Shown: positions 8,663 through 17,371 of the stretch, piece after piece
Position numbering within the stretch: the first letter of the stretch is position 1
Layout: each line of letters opens with the position of its first letter
Assembly: GCA_016218725.1 (NCBI GenBank)
Contig: JACRDB010000063.1
Coordinates: 1-64,000, forward strand
DNA: 64,000 bases
Direction: 5' to 3'
From: Deltaproteobacteria bacterium
Lineage (GTDB): Bacteria > Myxococcota_A > Polyangia > Polyangiales > Ga0077539
Program-made: the position numbers and the translations under genes
Notes under the pieces: model-generated
Databases searched by the model: none
Seen by the model: the letters and a program-made list of their open reading frames with translations, nothing else
What the model was told of the DNA's origin: nothing

Positions 8663-9484
8663 GTGGAGCCCCGCCCGGAGGACACCCTGACGGCCTTGAC
8701 GGACGCCCTGACGGACGCCCTGGCGGCGCGCCTGGGGCAGCCCCGGGAGGCGCTCGCGTCCACCGTGGACCAGGTCGTCAAGGGCACCCTCGCGCCCTCG
8801 GTGATGGCCCTCCTGGCGAGGCTGGAGCGCGCCGAGCGGCTCTGCGTCGCCGGGGAGCTCTCCGCGGGGGTGGCCCACGAGCTCCGGAACCCCCTGAGCG
8901 TCATCGAGACCAGCGTGTTTCTCCTGGCCGAGCGCGTCCGCGAGGACCCCACCGCCGCGCGCCAGGTGCGCCGCATCGCCGACCAGGCCGGCCTCGCCGG
9001 GGCCGTGGTGTCCGACCTCCTGGACGCCGTCCACGAGCGCCCCGCGCCGGTCTCTGCCCTGGACCCCGCGGCGCTCGTCCAGGCCACCCTCGACGGGCTG
9101 CCTCAGCCTCTCCCGACGCCCGTGCGCTTCGTCCCGCCGGGGGCGCCCGTGAGGGCCCTGGCGGAGCCCCGGAGGGTGCGCCAGATATTGTCTAATCTAT
9201 TGACCAACGCGATGCGCGCCGCGGGCCCCACGGGCGCCGTCACGGTGACCATTGAGCGCTCCAATGGCTTTGTGTGCCTTCATGTAGACGACACGGGCCC
9301 TGGTCTCCCGGAGGCCCTGGAGGCCACGCTCTTCTCGCCACTTGTGTCTAATGCAGTTGGCGGCACGGGCCTCGGGCTGGCGCTCTCGCGGCGCCTGGCC
9401 AGGGCCCTCGGGGCCACCCTGGAGGGCAAGAACCGCGAGGGCCCCGGGGCGCGCTTCACGCTCGGGCTCCGGGAGGCGCCGTGA
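8663..9484 (+). CDS. Soluble sensor histidine kinase
   Basis: A 273-residue histidine kinase with no membrane helix and only about 60 residues before the dimerisation helix. His72 lies in AGVAHELRNPLSVIE (H box). The ATP-binding domain has NLLTNAMRAA (N box), DDTGPGLPE (G1) and GGTGLGLALSRRLA (G2). The GTG at 8663 is the likely start, since longer in-frame starts run into the divergent RND gene. The downstream kinase gene overlaps it by 4 nt (GTGA at 9481-9484) and begins with a receiver domain, so phosphotransfer between the two is likely. Short A+T-rich stretches of rare codons occur around 9183-9210 and 9345-9360, both within the ATPase domain. Confidence 0.88.
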   Translation: MEPRPEDTLTALTDALTDALAARLGQPREALASTVDQVVKGTLAPSVMALLARLERAERLCVAGELSAGVAHELRNPLSVIETSVFLLAERVREDPTAARQVRRIADQAGLAGAVVSDLLDAVHERPAPVSALDPAALVQATLDGLPQPLPTPVRFVPPGAPVRALAEPRRVRQILSNLLTNAMRAAGPTGAVTVTIERSNGFVCLHVDDTGPGLPEALEATLFSPLVSNAVGGTGLGLALSRRLARALGATLEGKNREGPGARFTLGLREAP

Positions 9485-10620
9485 GCGGGGCCCCGAGGCT
9501 CCTGATCGTGGACGACAACCGGGACCTGGCCGAGGACCTGGACCACATCTTCGCCGCGAGGGGCTTCTCGGTGCGCCACGCGTTCTCCGCGCAGGAGGGG
9601 CTCTCGGAGGCCCGCCGGGAGGGCTTCGAGCTGGCCTTCGTGGACGTGAACCTCCCGGACGCCGACGGGACCGGGCTGCTGCCCGCGCTGCGGGAGGCCG
9701 CTCCCCTGGGCGAGGTGGTGGTGATCACCGGCCACGCCACGGTGGACTCCGCGGTGACGGCGGTACGCGGTGGGGCCTTCCACTATGTGGTCAAGCCCTT
9801 CAAGGTGGAGGACCTCATCACCACCGCCGAGGGGGCCCTGCGCCAGGCCCAGCTCCGACGGGACCGCGCGGAGCTCGCTCGCCGGGCCACGGAGGCCGAG
9901 GCCCTGGCGCATATGGGGACCCTGGCCGCGGGCCTGGCCCATGAGGTGCGAAACCCCCTGAACGCCGCCCTCCTGCAGCTCCACCTCCTGGGCCGGGGCA
10001 TCGACCGCCTCGGGGAGCCCGGCAGGACGCCGTTACGAAACCGCGTGGACATCGTCACGGCGGAGCTCCGGCGGCTGGAGCGGCTGCTCTCGGACTTCCT
10101 GGAGCTCGCCCGCCCGAGGCCCCTGGCCCGCGAGCCCGTCCCCCTGAGGGCCCTCCTGGGGGACGTGCTGCGCTTCCACGAGCCCGCCGCGAGCGAACGA
10201 GGCGTGAGGCTCGTCGGGCGCGTGGGCGACTGCGTGGTGCTCGGCGACCGCGAGAGGCTCAAGCAGGTGTTCCACAACCTGGTGGTCAACGCCCTGGAGG
10301 CCAGCGCCGAGGGAGGCCTGGTGACCGTGGCCTCGGACACCCTCGGGGGCTCCCAGGGACCGAGGGTCCAGGTGACCATCGCAGACACCGGGAGGGGGAT
10401 CCCTCGGGAAGCCCTGGAGAAGGTCTTCGAGCCCTTCTTCACCACCAAGGAGGCCGGCACGGGCCTCGGGCTGGCCATCGTGCGCCAGCTCGTGGAGCGT
10501 CACCGCGGGCGCGTGTCCATTGACAGCGTCGAGGGGACCGGCACCACCATCACCGTGGTGGTGCCCGCCGCCGACGCGCCAACGACCACGCCGCCACCAG
10601 GCCCAGGGCCCACGCCGTAG
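9481..10620 (+). CDS. Response-regulator/histidine-kinase hybrid (REC-HisKA-HATPase)
   Basis: A 379-residue signalling protein. The N-terminal receiver domain (about 1-125) has acidic D11/D12, phosphoacceptor Asp55 in FVDVNLPDADG and the switch Lys in VVKPFK. A linker helix follows, then the HisKA helix with His154 in AAGLAHEVRNPLN, and a HATPase_c domain with HNLVVNALEAS, IADTGRGIP, FEPFFTTKEAGTGLGLAI. There is no DNA-binding output and no membrane segment. The start is GTG 9481, overlapping the upstream kinase stop. The likely route is from the upstream kinase to this receiver domain, gating this protein's own kinase; the final regulator is not in the window. The last 71 nt overlap the convergent gene. 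Confidence 0.9.
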   Translation: MSGAPRLLIVDDNRDLAEDLDHIFAARGFSVRHAFSAQEGLSEARREGFELAFVDVNLPDADGTGLLPALREAAPLGEVVVITGHATVDSAVTAVRGGAFHYVVKPFKVEDLITTAEGALRQAQLRRDRAELARRATEAEALAHMGTLAAGLAHEVRNPLNAALLQLHLLGRGIDRLGEPGRTPLRNRVDIVTAELRRLERLLSDFLELARPRPLAREPVPLRALLGDVLRFHEPAASERGVRLVGRVGDCVVLGDRERLKQVFHNLVVNALEASAEGGLVTVASDTLGGSQGPRVQVTIADTGRGIPREALEKVFEPFFTTKEAGTGLGLAIVRQLVERHRGRVSIDSVEGTGTTITVVVPAADAPTTTPPPGPGPTP

Positions 10621-11935
10621 CGCCCCTCGGACGCCGAGGGACCCCGCAGCCGCAGCCCCCGGGGCCGGGGTCTTCCAACAACACCGCGGGGCCCGTGTCC
10701 CCCAGGGTGGCCACGGCGTCCTGTGGCTCCGTCGCGTCCGCGGGCGGCGCGCCGTCCGGGAGCGGGGCCGTGTCGTCCACGGCGTTGCCGCGCAGGCGGA
10801 GCCTCACGTCGGGGACCCCCGGCGCGCTGGAGGCGAGCACCAGGTCCGTCTCGGCCATCCCTACGGCGTCTGGGGTGAAGCGCACGGACACCTGCCGCGA
10901 GGCCCCGCCGGGGATGCACATTGGGTCCGTGGCCACCTGGAAGCGGGGGTCCTCGGGCGCCGCCGGAGTGACCAGCAGGGTCACCGTGCCGGGGTTTCGC
11001 ACCGTGACGAGCTGCCTCGCCTGGAGCCCGAGGCGCACCCTGCCGAAGTCCACGGCGGCGCCAGGATCTGTAGTGATTCCGGGCAGTTGCAGCCGGACCG
11101 AGCGGTCCACGGAGAGCTGCTGCTCGGTGGCGCTCGCGAAGGGGATCGGGTCCGGGGAGAGGGACTGGGTGCCCATGAGGCACAGGGGCGTCCCGGGCAC
11201 GCAGATGGGGTCCCGGAAGGTGAAAACGAAGCGCAGCCTCACGGCGCCCACATAGCGCAGGGACCCGAGCCAGCGCGCGGGCATGTCCATGTCCCCGTTG
11301 GCGGTGGGGGGGACGCGCGCCTCGGGGTTCATCTCGGTGATGGAGGTCATGGCCTGCGGGAAGGTGAGCTCCCGCGTGCGCACCGAGGTGGTCATTTCGT
11401 ACTGGCCGTACACGTCATAATCAATGATGTGGCCGCTGAAGGTGACCGAGTCGTGGCGCAGGAGGCGCTCGTGGGCCACGAGGGTCACGGCGGTGCTCAT
11501 GCCGTCCCAGGCCCAGGGGGTGAAGGTCCTGACGCCGAGCTCGCCCCGGTCTACGCCCACCTCCACGGGCACCGGGATGGCGATCTCCGTGCCGAAGAGC
11601 CGGAGCCAGAACTGGAGCCTCAAGCCGTACTGCACCGCGAGGCGCCCACCGTTGGCGTCCCCCTGGGCGCCCACGAGCAGCGGTGGAGGCCAGCGCACGT
11701 TGAGCGCGCCGTTCATGGTCCAGTCGTAGCTGCCGAGGAGGAGGAAATTGTACCGCAGCCCCAGGACCGAGCCGCCGAGGGAGCCCGAGAAGCCCGGGCC
11801 GAAGTCCACCGGGCCGCGGTTCCCGAAGGTCACCCTCGCGCGGGCCGTGCGCACCGCGCAGGAGGGGTCATCGGCCAGGGCGACGGAGGGGCTCAGGGCG
11901 AGGCAGAGGGACCACGCAAGCAAGCGCGTTCGCAC
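10550..11935 (-). CDS. Secreted surface protein with MYXO-CTERM-like C-terminus
   Basis: A 461-residue exported protein. A signal peptide (MRTRLLAWSLCLALSPSVALA) is followed by beta-rich sequence. Residues about 270-400 resemble an ASPM/SPD-2/hydin-like Ig domain (VDFGRVRLGLQARQLVTVRNPGTVTL ... VSVRFTPDAVGMAET). The C-terminus is a Gly-Cys-Gly-Cys motif, a hydrophobic helix (ATAWALGLVAAWSLA) and RRRR, as in MYXO-CTERM sorting tags that anchor proteins at the myxobacterial surface. The start is GTG 11935. Its last 71 nt, which encode the sorting tag, overlap in antisense the end of the receiver/kinase gene. Function beyond surface display is unknown. Confidence 0.8.
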   Translation of the reverse strand: MRTRLLAWSLCLALSPSVALADDPSCAVRTARARVTFGNRGPVDFGPGFSGSLGGSVLGLRYNFLLLGSYDWTMNGALNVRWPPPLLVGAQGDANGGRLAVQYGLRLQFWLRLFGTEIAIPVPVEVGVDRGELGVRTFTPWAWDGMSTAVTLVAHERLLRHDSVTFSGHIIDYDVYGQYEMTTSVRTRELTFPQAMTSITEMNPEARVPPTANGDMDMPARWLGSLRYVGAVRLRFVFTFRDPICVPGTPLCLMGTQSLSPDPIPFASATEQQLSVDRSVRLQLPGITTDPGAAVDFGRVRLGLQARQLVTVRNPGTVTLLVTPAAPEDPRFQVATDPMCIPGGASRQVSVRFTPDAVGMAETDLVLASSAPGVPDVRLRLRGNAVDDTAPLPDGAPPADATEPQDAVATLGDTGPAVLLEDPGPGGCGCGVPRRPRGATAWALGLVAAWSLARRRRAPPR

Positions 11936-12001
11936 CGCGGCAGTCTAGCACCACCCCGGAGGGACTCCGAGGCGGGTGTGTTACAGGTAGGCACCCCGTT
12001 G

Positions 12002-12829
12002 ATGGAGCCCGAGCCGCCGCCAGGAGCGCCCTGGGACCTGCCCTGGAGAGACTGCCCGGTGGCCCTGGTGGACCTGGAGACCACGGGGCCCGATCCGTTC
12101 CGAGACGAGGTGATCGAAGTGGCCGTGCTCCGCGTGGAGCGGGGGGTCACCGTGGACGCCCTGGAGAGCCTGGTCCGGAGTGATCGACCCATGGACCCCG
12201 TCGCCCAGGGGATGCACGGCCTGGTGACCGAGGCCCTGGCGAGGGCGCCTACCATGGTGGAGCTCCTGCCGCGGGTAGAGAGCCTCCTGGAGGGCGCGGT
12301 ACCCGTGGTCCATGGGGCCTCCCTGGATCGCCCGCTCCTGGACCGGTGCCTGGTGGCCGCCGGGCGCCCACCCAGGATGGAGCACCTCCTGGACACGGCG
12401 GTCCTGGCCCGCAGGGCCTTCCACGCGCGCTCGTACAGCCTGGCGAAGCTCTGCCGCGCGCTGGGCCTCGGGGCCTTCCGCTGGCACCGCGCCGGCGAGG
12501 ACGCCCGGGCCTTGAAGCGCCTCCTCGGGCGCGTGGCGGCGGCGCTCCTGCCCGCGTCCGCCAGGGACCTCTGGGAGGTGAGGGTCGGACAGCGAGGAGC
12601 CGTTCGGGTGCGGTCCCACCTGGCCCACACGCTCGCGTCCCTGGTGACCTCCGGGCAGCCCGCCGAGCTGGCGCTGCGGCGCCCCGGGTCCGGGCCCGTG
12701 AGCCTCCGGGCCAGGGTGCTCTCCTGGGAGGCCCCCTACGCGCTCCTGGAGCCCCCCGGGGGGCGCGTGGTGAGCGTCCGAGGGGACCGCATCCTGCGCA
12801 TCGAGGCGCTCGGCCCTCCCACGGAATGA
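12002..12829 (+). CDS. DEDDh 3'-5' exonuclease (DnaQ-like)
   Basis: A 275-residue protein with a DnaQ-type exonuclease domain over about residues 18-185. Exo I is VDLETTGPD (Asp24, Glu26), Exo II is VVHGASLDRPLLDR and Exo III is HRAGEDARALKRLL (His and Asp), so all DEDDh metal ligands are present. Such domains remove nucleotides 3'-5' using two metal ions and act as polymerase proofreading subunits or standalone repair nucleases. A further C-terminal region of about 90 residues (DLWEVRVGQRGAVRVRSHLA...) resembles no domain I can name. The ATG at 12002 is chosen because it starts just before the exonuclease domain. The gene stands alone. Confidence 0.88.
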   Translation: MEPEPPPGAPWDLPWRDCPVALVDLETTGPDPFRDEVIEVAVLRVERGVTVDALESLVRSDRPMDPVAQGMHGLVTEALARAPTMVELLPRVESLLEGAVPVVHGASLDRPLLDRCLVAAGRPPRMEHLLDTAVLARRAFHARSYSLAKLCRALGLGAFRWHRAGEDARALKRLLGRVAAALLPASARDLWEVRVGQRGAVRVRSHLAHTLASLVTSGQPAELALRRPGSGPVSLRARVLSWEAPYALLEPPGGRVVSVRGDRILRIEALGPPTE

Positions 12830-12926
12830 GCGCGGAGCGTAGGGGCGTTTTACCTACATTGCGCGGGCCGGGTGGATGGTGCACAACGTAAGGTCAGGTC
12901 TTCGGCCAACTCAGGAGGCGGTGTCC

Positions 12927-13739
12927 ATGAGCTATCGGGATGAACGCGAGGCCCTTCACGCCGAGAACGAGTCGCTTCAACGCGCCCTTGACGAGACCCG
13001 CGAGGAGCTCGAGGCGCTCAAGGACCGGCTCCGAGAAGGCCCCGTGGGCGACCCCGGAGGCGCGCGGGAGGAGGCGGCGGAGGCCCGGGCCGAGGAGGCC
13101 AACACCCTGGTGTCCGCGCCCAACGTGCTGCGCGGCTGGCTCCTGGGCGGGGCCCTGGCGCTGTCCATGCCGCTCCTCATGGCGGCGATGCACTCGGGCT
13201 TCCGGGCCCACGGCTGCGCCCGGGCGCACCACGGCCCGGCCATGATGATGGCCGGCGTCTCGGGCCCCCGCGGGGGACACCTCGCGGGCGGCGCCCGCAC
13301 CCAGGACGGGGTGCTCCGGCCGTTCTCGGCCTGCCACCCCGCCACCCTCGCCACGAGCAGCCACGGGCGGCTGTCGAGCTCCGTGGAGCGCTCCGGGCGG
13401 GTGGTGGCCGCCAGCGGGATGGATGGGCTCCACCCGGGCAGCGCGTGCACCGTGAGGGTGACCCCGGCGCCCTACCAGGAGTTCAACTGCCATGTGGAGC
13501 TGGTGTGTGACGGCGCCATGGTGTACGGCCGCGAGCCCACGGGCTACGCCCACTGTGACACGGCCCAGGGCTCACCCACCCGCGCCCGCGACACGGAGGT
13601 CACCCGCGAGGACGGCGACCCAGCGGTCTTCGTGGACCTGACCAACGGGCGGATGACCTTCAGCGACCAGCAGGACGGTCAGGAGAGGGCCCTCACCCTG
13701 GTGGTGGACCCGGACCCGGTGCCCTTCCTCCTGGAGTAG
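12927..13739 (+). CDS. Membrane-anchored protein with N-terminal coiled coil, unknown function
   Basis: A 270-residue protein. Residues about 5-60 are charged and heptad-like (ALHAENESLQRALDETREELEALKDRLRE). A hydrophobic helix at about residues 75-95 (GWLLGGALALSMPLLMAAM) anchors it. The rest contains paired Cys residues and looks extracytoplasmic. The ATG at 12927 is well supported by AGGAGG at 12913-12918, 8 nt upstream; a longer in-frame start at 12876 has no such signal. The coiled-coil-plus-helix layout recalls the small protein at 60465-60752. I do not recognise the family. Confidence 0.72.
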   Translation: MSYRDEREALHAENESLQRALDETREELEALKDRLREGPVGDPGGAREEAAEARAEEANTLVSAPNVLRGWLLGGALALSMPLLMAAMHSGFRAHGCARAHHGPAMMMAGVSGPRGGHLAGGARTQDGVLRPFSACHPATLATSSHGRLSSSVERSGRVVAASGMDGLHPGSACTVRVTPAPYQEFNCHVELVCDGAMVYGREPTGYAHCDTAQGSPTRARDTEVTREDGDPAVFVDLTNGRMTFSDQQDGQERALTLVVDPDPVPFLLE

Positions 13740-13847
13740 TCAAGCGCGCGCCGCCGGAGAGCCCCCTTAGGTGACGGCGCCAGGGTTTCACGGCACACTC
13801 ACCTGTCAGGTGGGTCCGGAGCCGCTTCGGAACCCGAAAAGACCGTC

Positions 13848-14519
13848 GTGAAGTCCCGCACGTCTGTACCGCTGAACCCTTCGACGGCCCCCGCGGCAGA
13901 GGCCATGCGGCCCCGACTGACTGATTTCACCGACGAGGGCCTCCTCGAACGGTTCCGGGCCGGCGAGGCCCGCGCCTTCGAGGAGCTCATGCGACGACAC
14001 CGAACCCCCATCTATAATTTCATCCTTCGGTCCGTGCGCCACCCCCATACCTCCGAAGAACTCCTGCAGGACACCTGGATCAGGGTGCTCCAGGGCGCCG
14101 CGGATTTTCAGCACGCCTCGAAATTTACAACCTGGGCGTACACCGTGGCGCGTAACCTCTGCATTGACCACGCGCGTAAGGCTTCTCTACGGAGGCATCC
14201 TTCGCTGGACGAGGCGCGGGGACGGGACAGCGAGCAGGGGCCCACGCTCGGGGAGAGCCTCTCGGACGCTTCTCCCGCGGTGGACCGCAAGGTCATTGGC
14301 AGGGAGCTCCAGCACCGGATCTTGAGCGCCATCGAGGCGTTGCCGTCGGACCAGCGCGAGGTGTTCCTGCTGCGAGAGTACTCAAACCTTCCCTTCAAGG
14401 ACATCGCGGAGATCGTGGGAGCGCCGGAGAACACCGTGAAGTCGCGCATGCGCTACGCGCTGGAGCGCCTGCAGGACGCGCTCGCGGAGTACGAGGACTA
14501 CGCCCATGCCCTGGGGTGA
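13848..14519 (+). CDS. ECF-type RNA polymerase sigma factor
   Basis: A sigma-70 family factor of about 223 residues from the GTG at 13848 (204 from the ATG at 13905). Region 2 spans EELMRRHRTPIYNFILRSVRHPHTSEELLQDTWIRVLQ and FTTWAYTVARNLCIDHARK, matching sigma-70 region 2 for core and -10 recognition. Region 4 contains the helix-turn-helix SDQREVFLLREYSNLPFKDIAEIVGAPENTVKSRMRYALERL for -35 recognition. The downstream zinc-finger anti-sigma gene begins inside its stop codon (GTGA, 14516-14519). This is the usual arrangement for an ECF sigma factor held inactive by a cognate membrane anti-sigma factor. Confidence 0.93.
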   Translation: MKSRTSVPLNPSTAPAAEAMRPRLTDFTDEGLLERFRAGEARAFEELMRRHRTPIYNFILRSVRHPHTSEELLQDTWIRVLQGAADFQHASKFTTWAYTVARNLCIDHARKASLRRHPSLDEARGRDSEQGPTLGESLSDASPAVDRKVIGRELQHRILSAIEALPSDQREVFLLREYSNLPFKDIAEIVGAPENTVKSRMRYALERLQDALAEYEDYAHALG

Positions 14520-15865
14520 CCGCCATGGACTGTGACACCTGCGACGAACTGCTCCTGGACCTGGTGTACGGTGAGCTCGACGAGCCCCGCCGCACCACGG
14601 TGCAGCACCACGTCGATGGCTGCGCCGCCTGCCGAGGGTCCCTCTCGCGCCTCCGGAGGGTGCGCCAGGCGGTGGCCAAAGTGGGCCCCACGGAGGCCCC
14701 GGAGCCCTCCCCCGCGCTGCTGGAGGCCATCCACGCGGCGGCCCGTACGACCGCGGTGGGCCCTCCTCGGGCGGTGACCCCGGCCCTGGAGGACGTGAGC
14801 GCCCCGAGGACACCCGCCTGGCTGCGTCGGGTGGGGGAGTTCGCCATGCGCCGCCAGGTGGCCATGGCCGCGGTGTTCCTGCTCTCCATCGGCCTCGGGC
14901 TCCGGTTGGTGCGCCTCCCAGGCAACGCCGGGAGCGGGGACGCGGTGGAGGTAGGCCCCTCGGAGGTGATCCCCGCGCAGGAGGTGCCGTCGTCGTCGGG
15001 TCCTGCGGGGAGACCCGAGGCCCCCGCGCGATCCCTGGCCCCGGAGCGCCAGGACCTTCACCGCGCGACCACGGCGCCGCGCCCCCACGGCACCACGCCC
15101 CAGCGGGCGGAGGGTCCTCCGTTGAACGGCACCCATGCCCCGGCGCCCCCGTCGGCGGTGGCCCACGCGCCCCTCCAGGGCAACCCCGGGCCCGCGCCGA
15201 CCACCCCCTCGGGGGGAGACACCCTGCCGACGCCGGCCCCCACGGTGGTCGCCGGGAGCTCCGCCAACAGCAACCAACAATCACCGTCCAACGTCCGCCT
15301 GGGGGGCTCGGACCCGGTGCTGGAGCAGCTCCTGCCGAGGGCCCCGGCGCTCAACAACGACCCCTACCAGGTGGCCAGAGCGCCGGAGCAACCTCCGAGC
15401 AACGCGCTCTATCGCTGGGCCGCGCTGGAGCAACAGGGCGATGAGTTCACCTCCCGCGGGCAGCTCGACCAGGCCATCACGGCCTACCGGGCGGCCCTGG
15501 CCAACGGCCCCGACGAGCGGCACCGCACGGCGATCACCCTGCGGCTCGTCGGGGTGCTCAACCGGGCCAACCGCGGCGAGGAGGCCCGGGCGCTGTCCGC
15601 GTCGCTCCGCCCCGGCGGGGGGAGCAACAACGACCTGCTGAACGCGCTGCCGTCCCCGCCGCCGGGGGCTGCACCCCCGGAGGCCCCTGTGGCACCCGTG
15701 GCGCCCGTGGCGCCCGTGGCCCAGGTTCCGCCTTCCGCCAACAACCTCCCGCCGAGCAGCGCCCCGAGGGTCAACCCCTCGTTGCCCCGGCCGTCGCTGA
15801 ACCGCCCGCCCACCATGCGCAGGAGCGTGAACAACGCCCCCATGGACCAGTCCCTGGCCTACTGA
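14516..15865 (+). CDS. Zinc-finger (zf-HC2) anti-sigma factor with C-terminal tetratricopeptide region
   Basis: A 449-residue membrane protein. The N-terminus holds a ZAS/zf-HC2 zinc finger (CDTC ... HHVDGCAAC), which binds ECF sigma factors. A single helix at about residues 117-136 (VAMAAVFLLSIGLGLRLV) follows. The extracytoplasmic part is a long Pro/Thr/Gly-rich linker, then a TPR-like pair (YRWAALEQQGDEFTSRGQLDQAITAYRAALA) and an Asn/Pro-rich tail with repeated PVAPVAPVAPVAQV. The GTG at 14516 overlaps the sigma-factor stop; an ATG at 14525 is an alternative. It probably sequesters the sigma factor until an envelope signal releases it. Confidence 0.88.
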   Translation: MTAMDCDTCDELLLDLVYGELDEPRRTTVQHHVDGCAACRGSLSRLRRVRQAVAKVGPTEAPEPSPALLEAIHAAARTTAVGPPRAVTPALEDVSAPRTPAWLRRVGEFAMRRQVAMAAVFLLSIGLGLRLVRLPGNAGSGDAVEVGPSEVIPAQEVPSSSGPAGRPEAPARSLAPERQDLHRATTAPRPHGTTPQRAEGPPLNGTHAPAPPSAVAHAPLQGNPGPAPTTPSGGDTLPTPAPTVVAGSSANSNQQSPSNVRLGGSDPVLEQLLPRAPALNNDPYQVARAPEQPPSNALYRWAALEQQGDEFTSRGQLDQAITAYRAALANGPDERHRTAITLRLVGVLNRANRGEEARALSASLRPGGGSNNDLLNALPSPPPGAAPPEAPVAPVAPVAPVAQVPPSANNLPPSSAPRVNPSLPRPSLNRPPTMRRSVNNAPMDQSLAY

Positions 15866-15881
15866 ACCGCCATTCATTCCA

Positions 15882-15903
15882 CGCCCGACCCCCTCTTCGG
15901 GCG
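15882..15903 (+). terminator. Possible terminator hairpin after the sigma/anti-sigma operon
   Basis: CGCCCGA (15882-15888) pairs with TCGGGCG (15897-15903) around an 8-nt pyrimidine loop, 16 nt after the anti-sigma stop. No T-tract follows, so termination is uncertain. Confidence 0.35.
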
Positions 15904-15946
15904 AAGGCTTGAACTCGCCGCGGGACCTGCGCACCCTACGACCCCG

Positions 15947-17371
15947 ATGAGCATGCCCGAGGAGCGCGCGCCGCGCGGAGGCTTCAGCACCACGCGACGG
16001 CGCCTCCTCGGGGCGCTCGGGGCCTCGGGGCTCGCGGCGGCCGCGGGCGCGCTGGGCTTCACCCGCCTCGCCCGCGCGGACCTCCCGCTGCCGTCGGGGC
16101 GGGCGTTTCTCTTCTGTCACTTCCCGGGTGGCTGGGACCAGCTCCTGCTGCTCGACCCGCGGGACCCGTCGCGCTTCACGGAGGCCGCGCGGGCCCAGAC
16201 GCTCATTGACCTGCGCTACCAGGACATCGACGGGCTCTACGGCCTGCGCGCGCGGCTCGTGCGCCCCCGGGGCGAGAGCCCCCTGCTCTTCGGGCCTCTG
16301 GCGCACCGCGAGGGCGCCCCGGTGCAGCTCACGGACTTCGCCGACCGGATGGCCATCGTCCGTGGGGTGGACATGGCCGCGCTCGGCCACGAGGTGGCCT
16401 ACCGCTATTTCCTCACGGCGATGTACCCCTCCGGCACGGCCGCCCGCGGGACCAGCGTGGCCACCGAGCTGGCCGCGCTGATGGTGCCGCGCGCCCGACG
16501 CCCGCTGGCCAACCTCGCCATCGGCGTCGAGAGCTACAACGACCGCTTCCCAGGGAGCGCGAGCGCCCTCCAGGTCCAGAACGCCGAGGACCTCCACCTG
16601 GTGCTCGCGCCCGCGACCCGCGCCGAGCCCGACGCCGTCGAGGAGGCCATCGCCGCGCGCGCGCTCATGCCCACGCCGTGCTCCGAGGACCGCTACGACC
16701 GCCGCGGCCTGTGGACCGCCGCCCGGACGGCTCGCGCCACGGCCGACGGTCTGGCGCGGGACGGCGTCGCGCGCCACTTCGATTTTGTCACCGCGGACAC
16801 CCCCGAGGCGCTGGCGCTCCGCGGGCGCTACGGCTTCGCCCGGGGCGAGGCGAACCACCCCGGGGCGAGGGCCGCCCTGGCGGCGCAGGCCCTGCGGTCC
16901 GGCGTGTCGCAGGTGGTGAGCGTGAGCCTCGGAGACCCGGTGGACACGCACTTCAAGGGCAACGCGGAGCACGTCCGGCTGATCCTGCCCGCGCTCACGG
17001 CCTTCCTGGCGCTCCTCGCGGAGCTCCGGAGCGCGCCGCACCCGGACGGGGGCGTGTTCCTCGACCACACCACGGTGGTGGCCTTCTCGGAGTTCGCGCG
17101 CACGCCGCTCTTCAATAGCTACGGCGGCCGGGACCACCACCCGGCCAGCTCGCTCATGCTCCTGGGCGCGGGGGTGCGCGGGGGCTCGCTCGTCGGCGCC
17201 ACCAGCGACGTGGGCATGGCGCCGGTCCGCTGGGACATCGACAACAACCGCGCCTCGGACGACGGCGAGACGCTCCACCCCGAGCACCTCGCGGCCACGC
17301 TCCTGGCCTCCGCGGGCCTGCCGACCCAGCGCCTCCGCGAGCGCCCCCTGCGCGCGCTGCTCAGTACGTAA
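15947..17371 (+). CDS. DUF1501 family protein with Tat-like signal
   Basis: A 474-residue protein of the DUF1501 family (alkaline-phosphatase-like fold, function unclear, often encoded beside c-type-cytochrome-like DUF1549/DUF1585-type proteins). The N-terminus has TTRRRLLGALGASGLAAAAG, a twin-Arg-like signal. Family features include FLFCHFPGGWDQLLLLD near the start, VSQVVSVSLGDPVDTHFKGN, VVAFSEFARTPLFN and GGRDHHPASSLMLLGAGVRGG, whose Asp and His residues recall metal sites. The start is ATG 15947; an ATG at 15953 is also possible. Its stop overlaps the convergent lipoprotein gene by 11 nt. That gene and its upstream partner form the matching cytochrome-like operon. Confidence 0.88.
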   Translation: MSMPEERAPRGGFSTTRRRLLGALGASGLAAAAGALGFTRLARADLPLPSGRAFLFCHFPGGWDQLLLLDPRDPSRFTEAARAQTLIDLRYQDIDGLYGLRARLVRPRGESPLLFGPLAHREGAPVQLTDFADRMAIVRGVDMAALGHEVAYRYFLTAMYPSGTAARGTSVATELAALMVPRARRPLANLAIGVESYNDRFPGSASALQVQNAEDLHLVLAPATRAEPDAVEEAIAARALMPTPCSEDRYDRRGLWTAARTARATADGLARDGVARHFDFVTADTPEALALRGRYGFARGEANHPGARAALAAQALRSGVSQVVSVSLGDPVDTHFKGNAEHVRLILPALTAFLALLAELRSAPHPDGGVFLDHTTVVAFSEFARTPLFNSYGGRDHHPASSLMLLGAGVRGGSLVGATSDVGMAPVRWDIDNNRASDDGETLHPEHLAATLLASAGLPTQRLRERPLRALLST

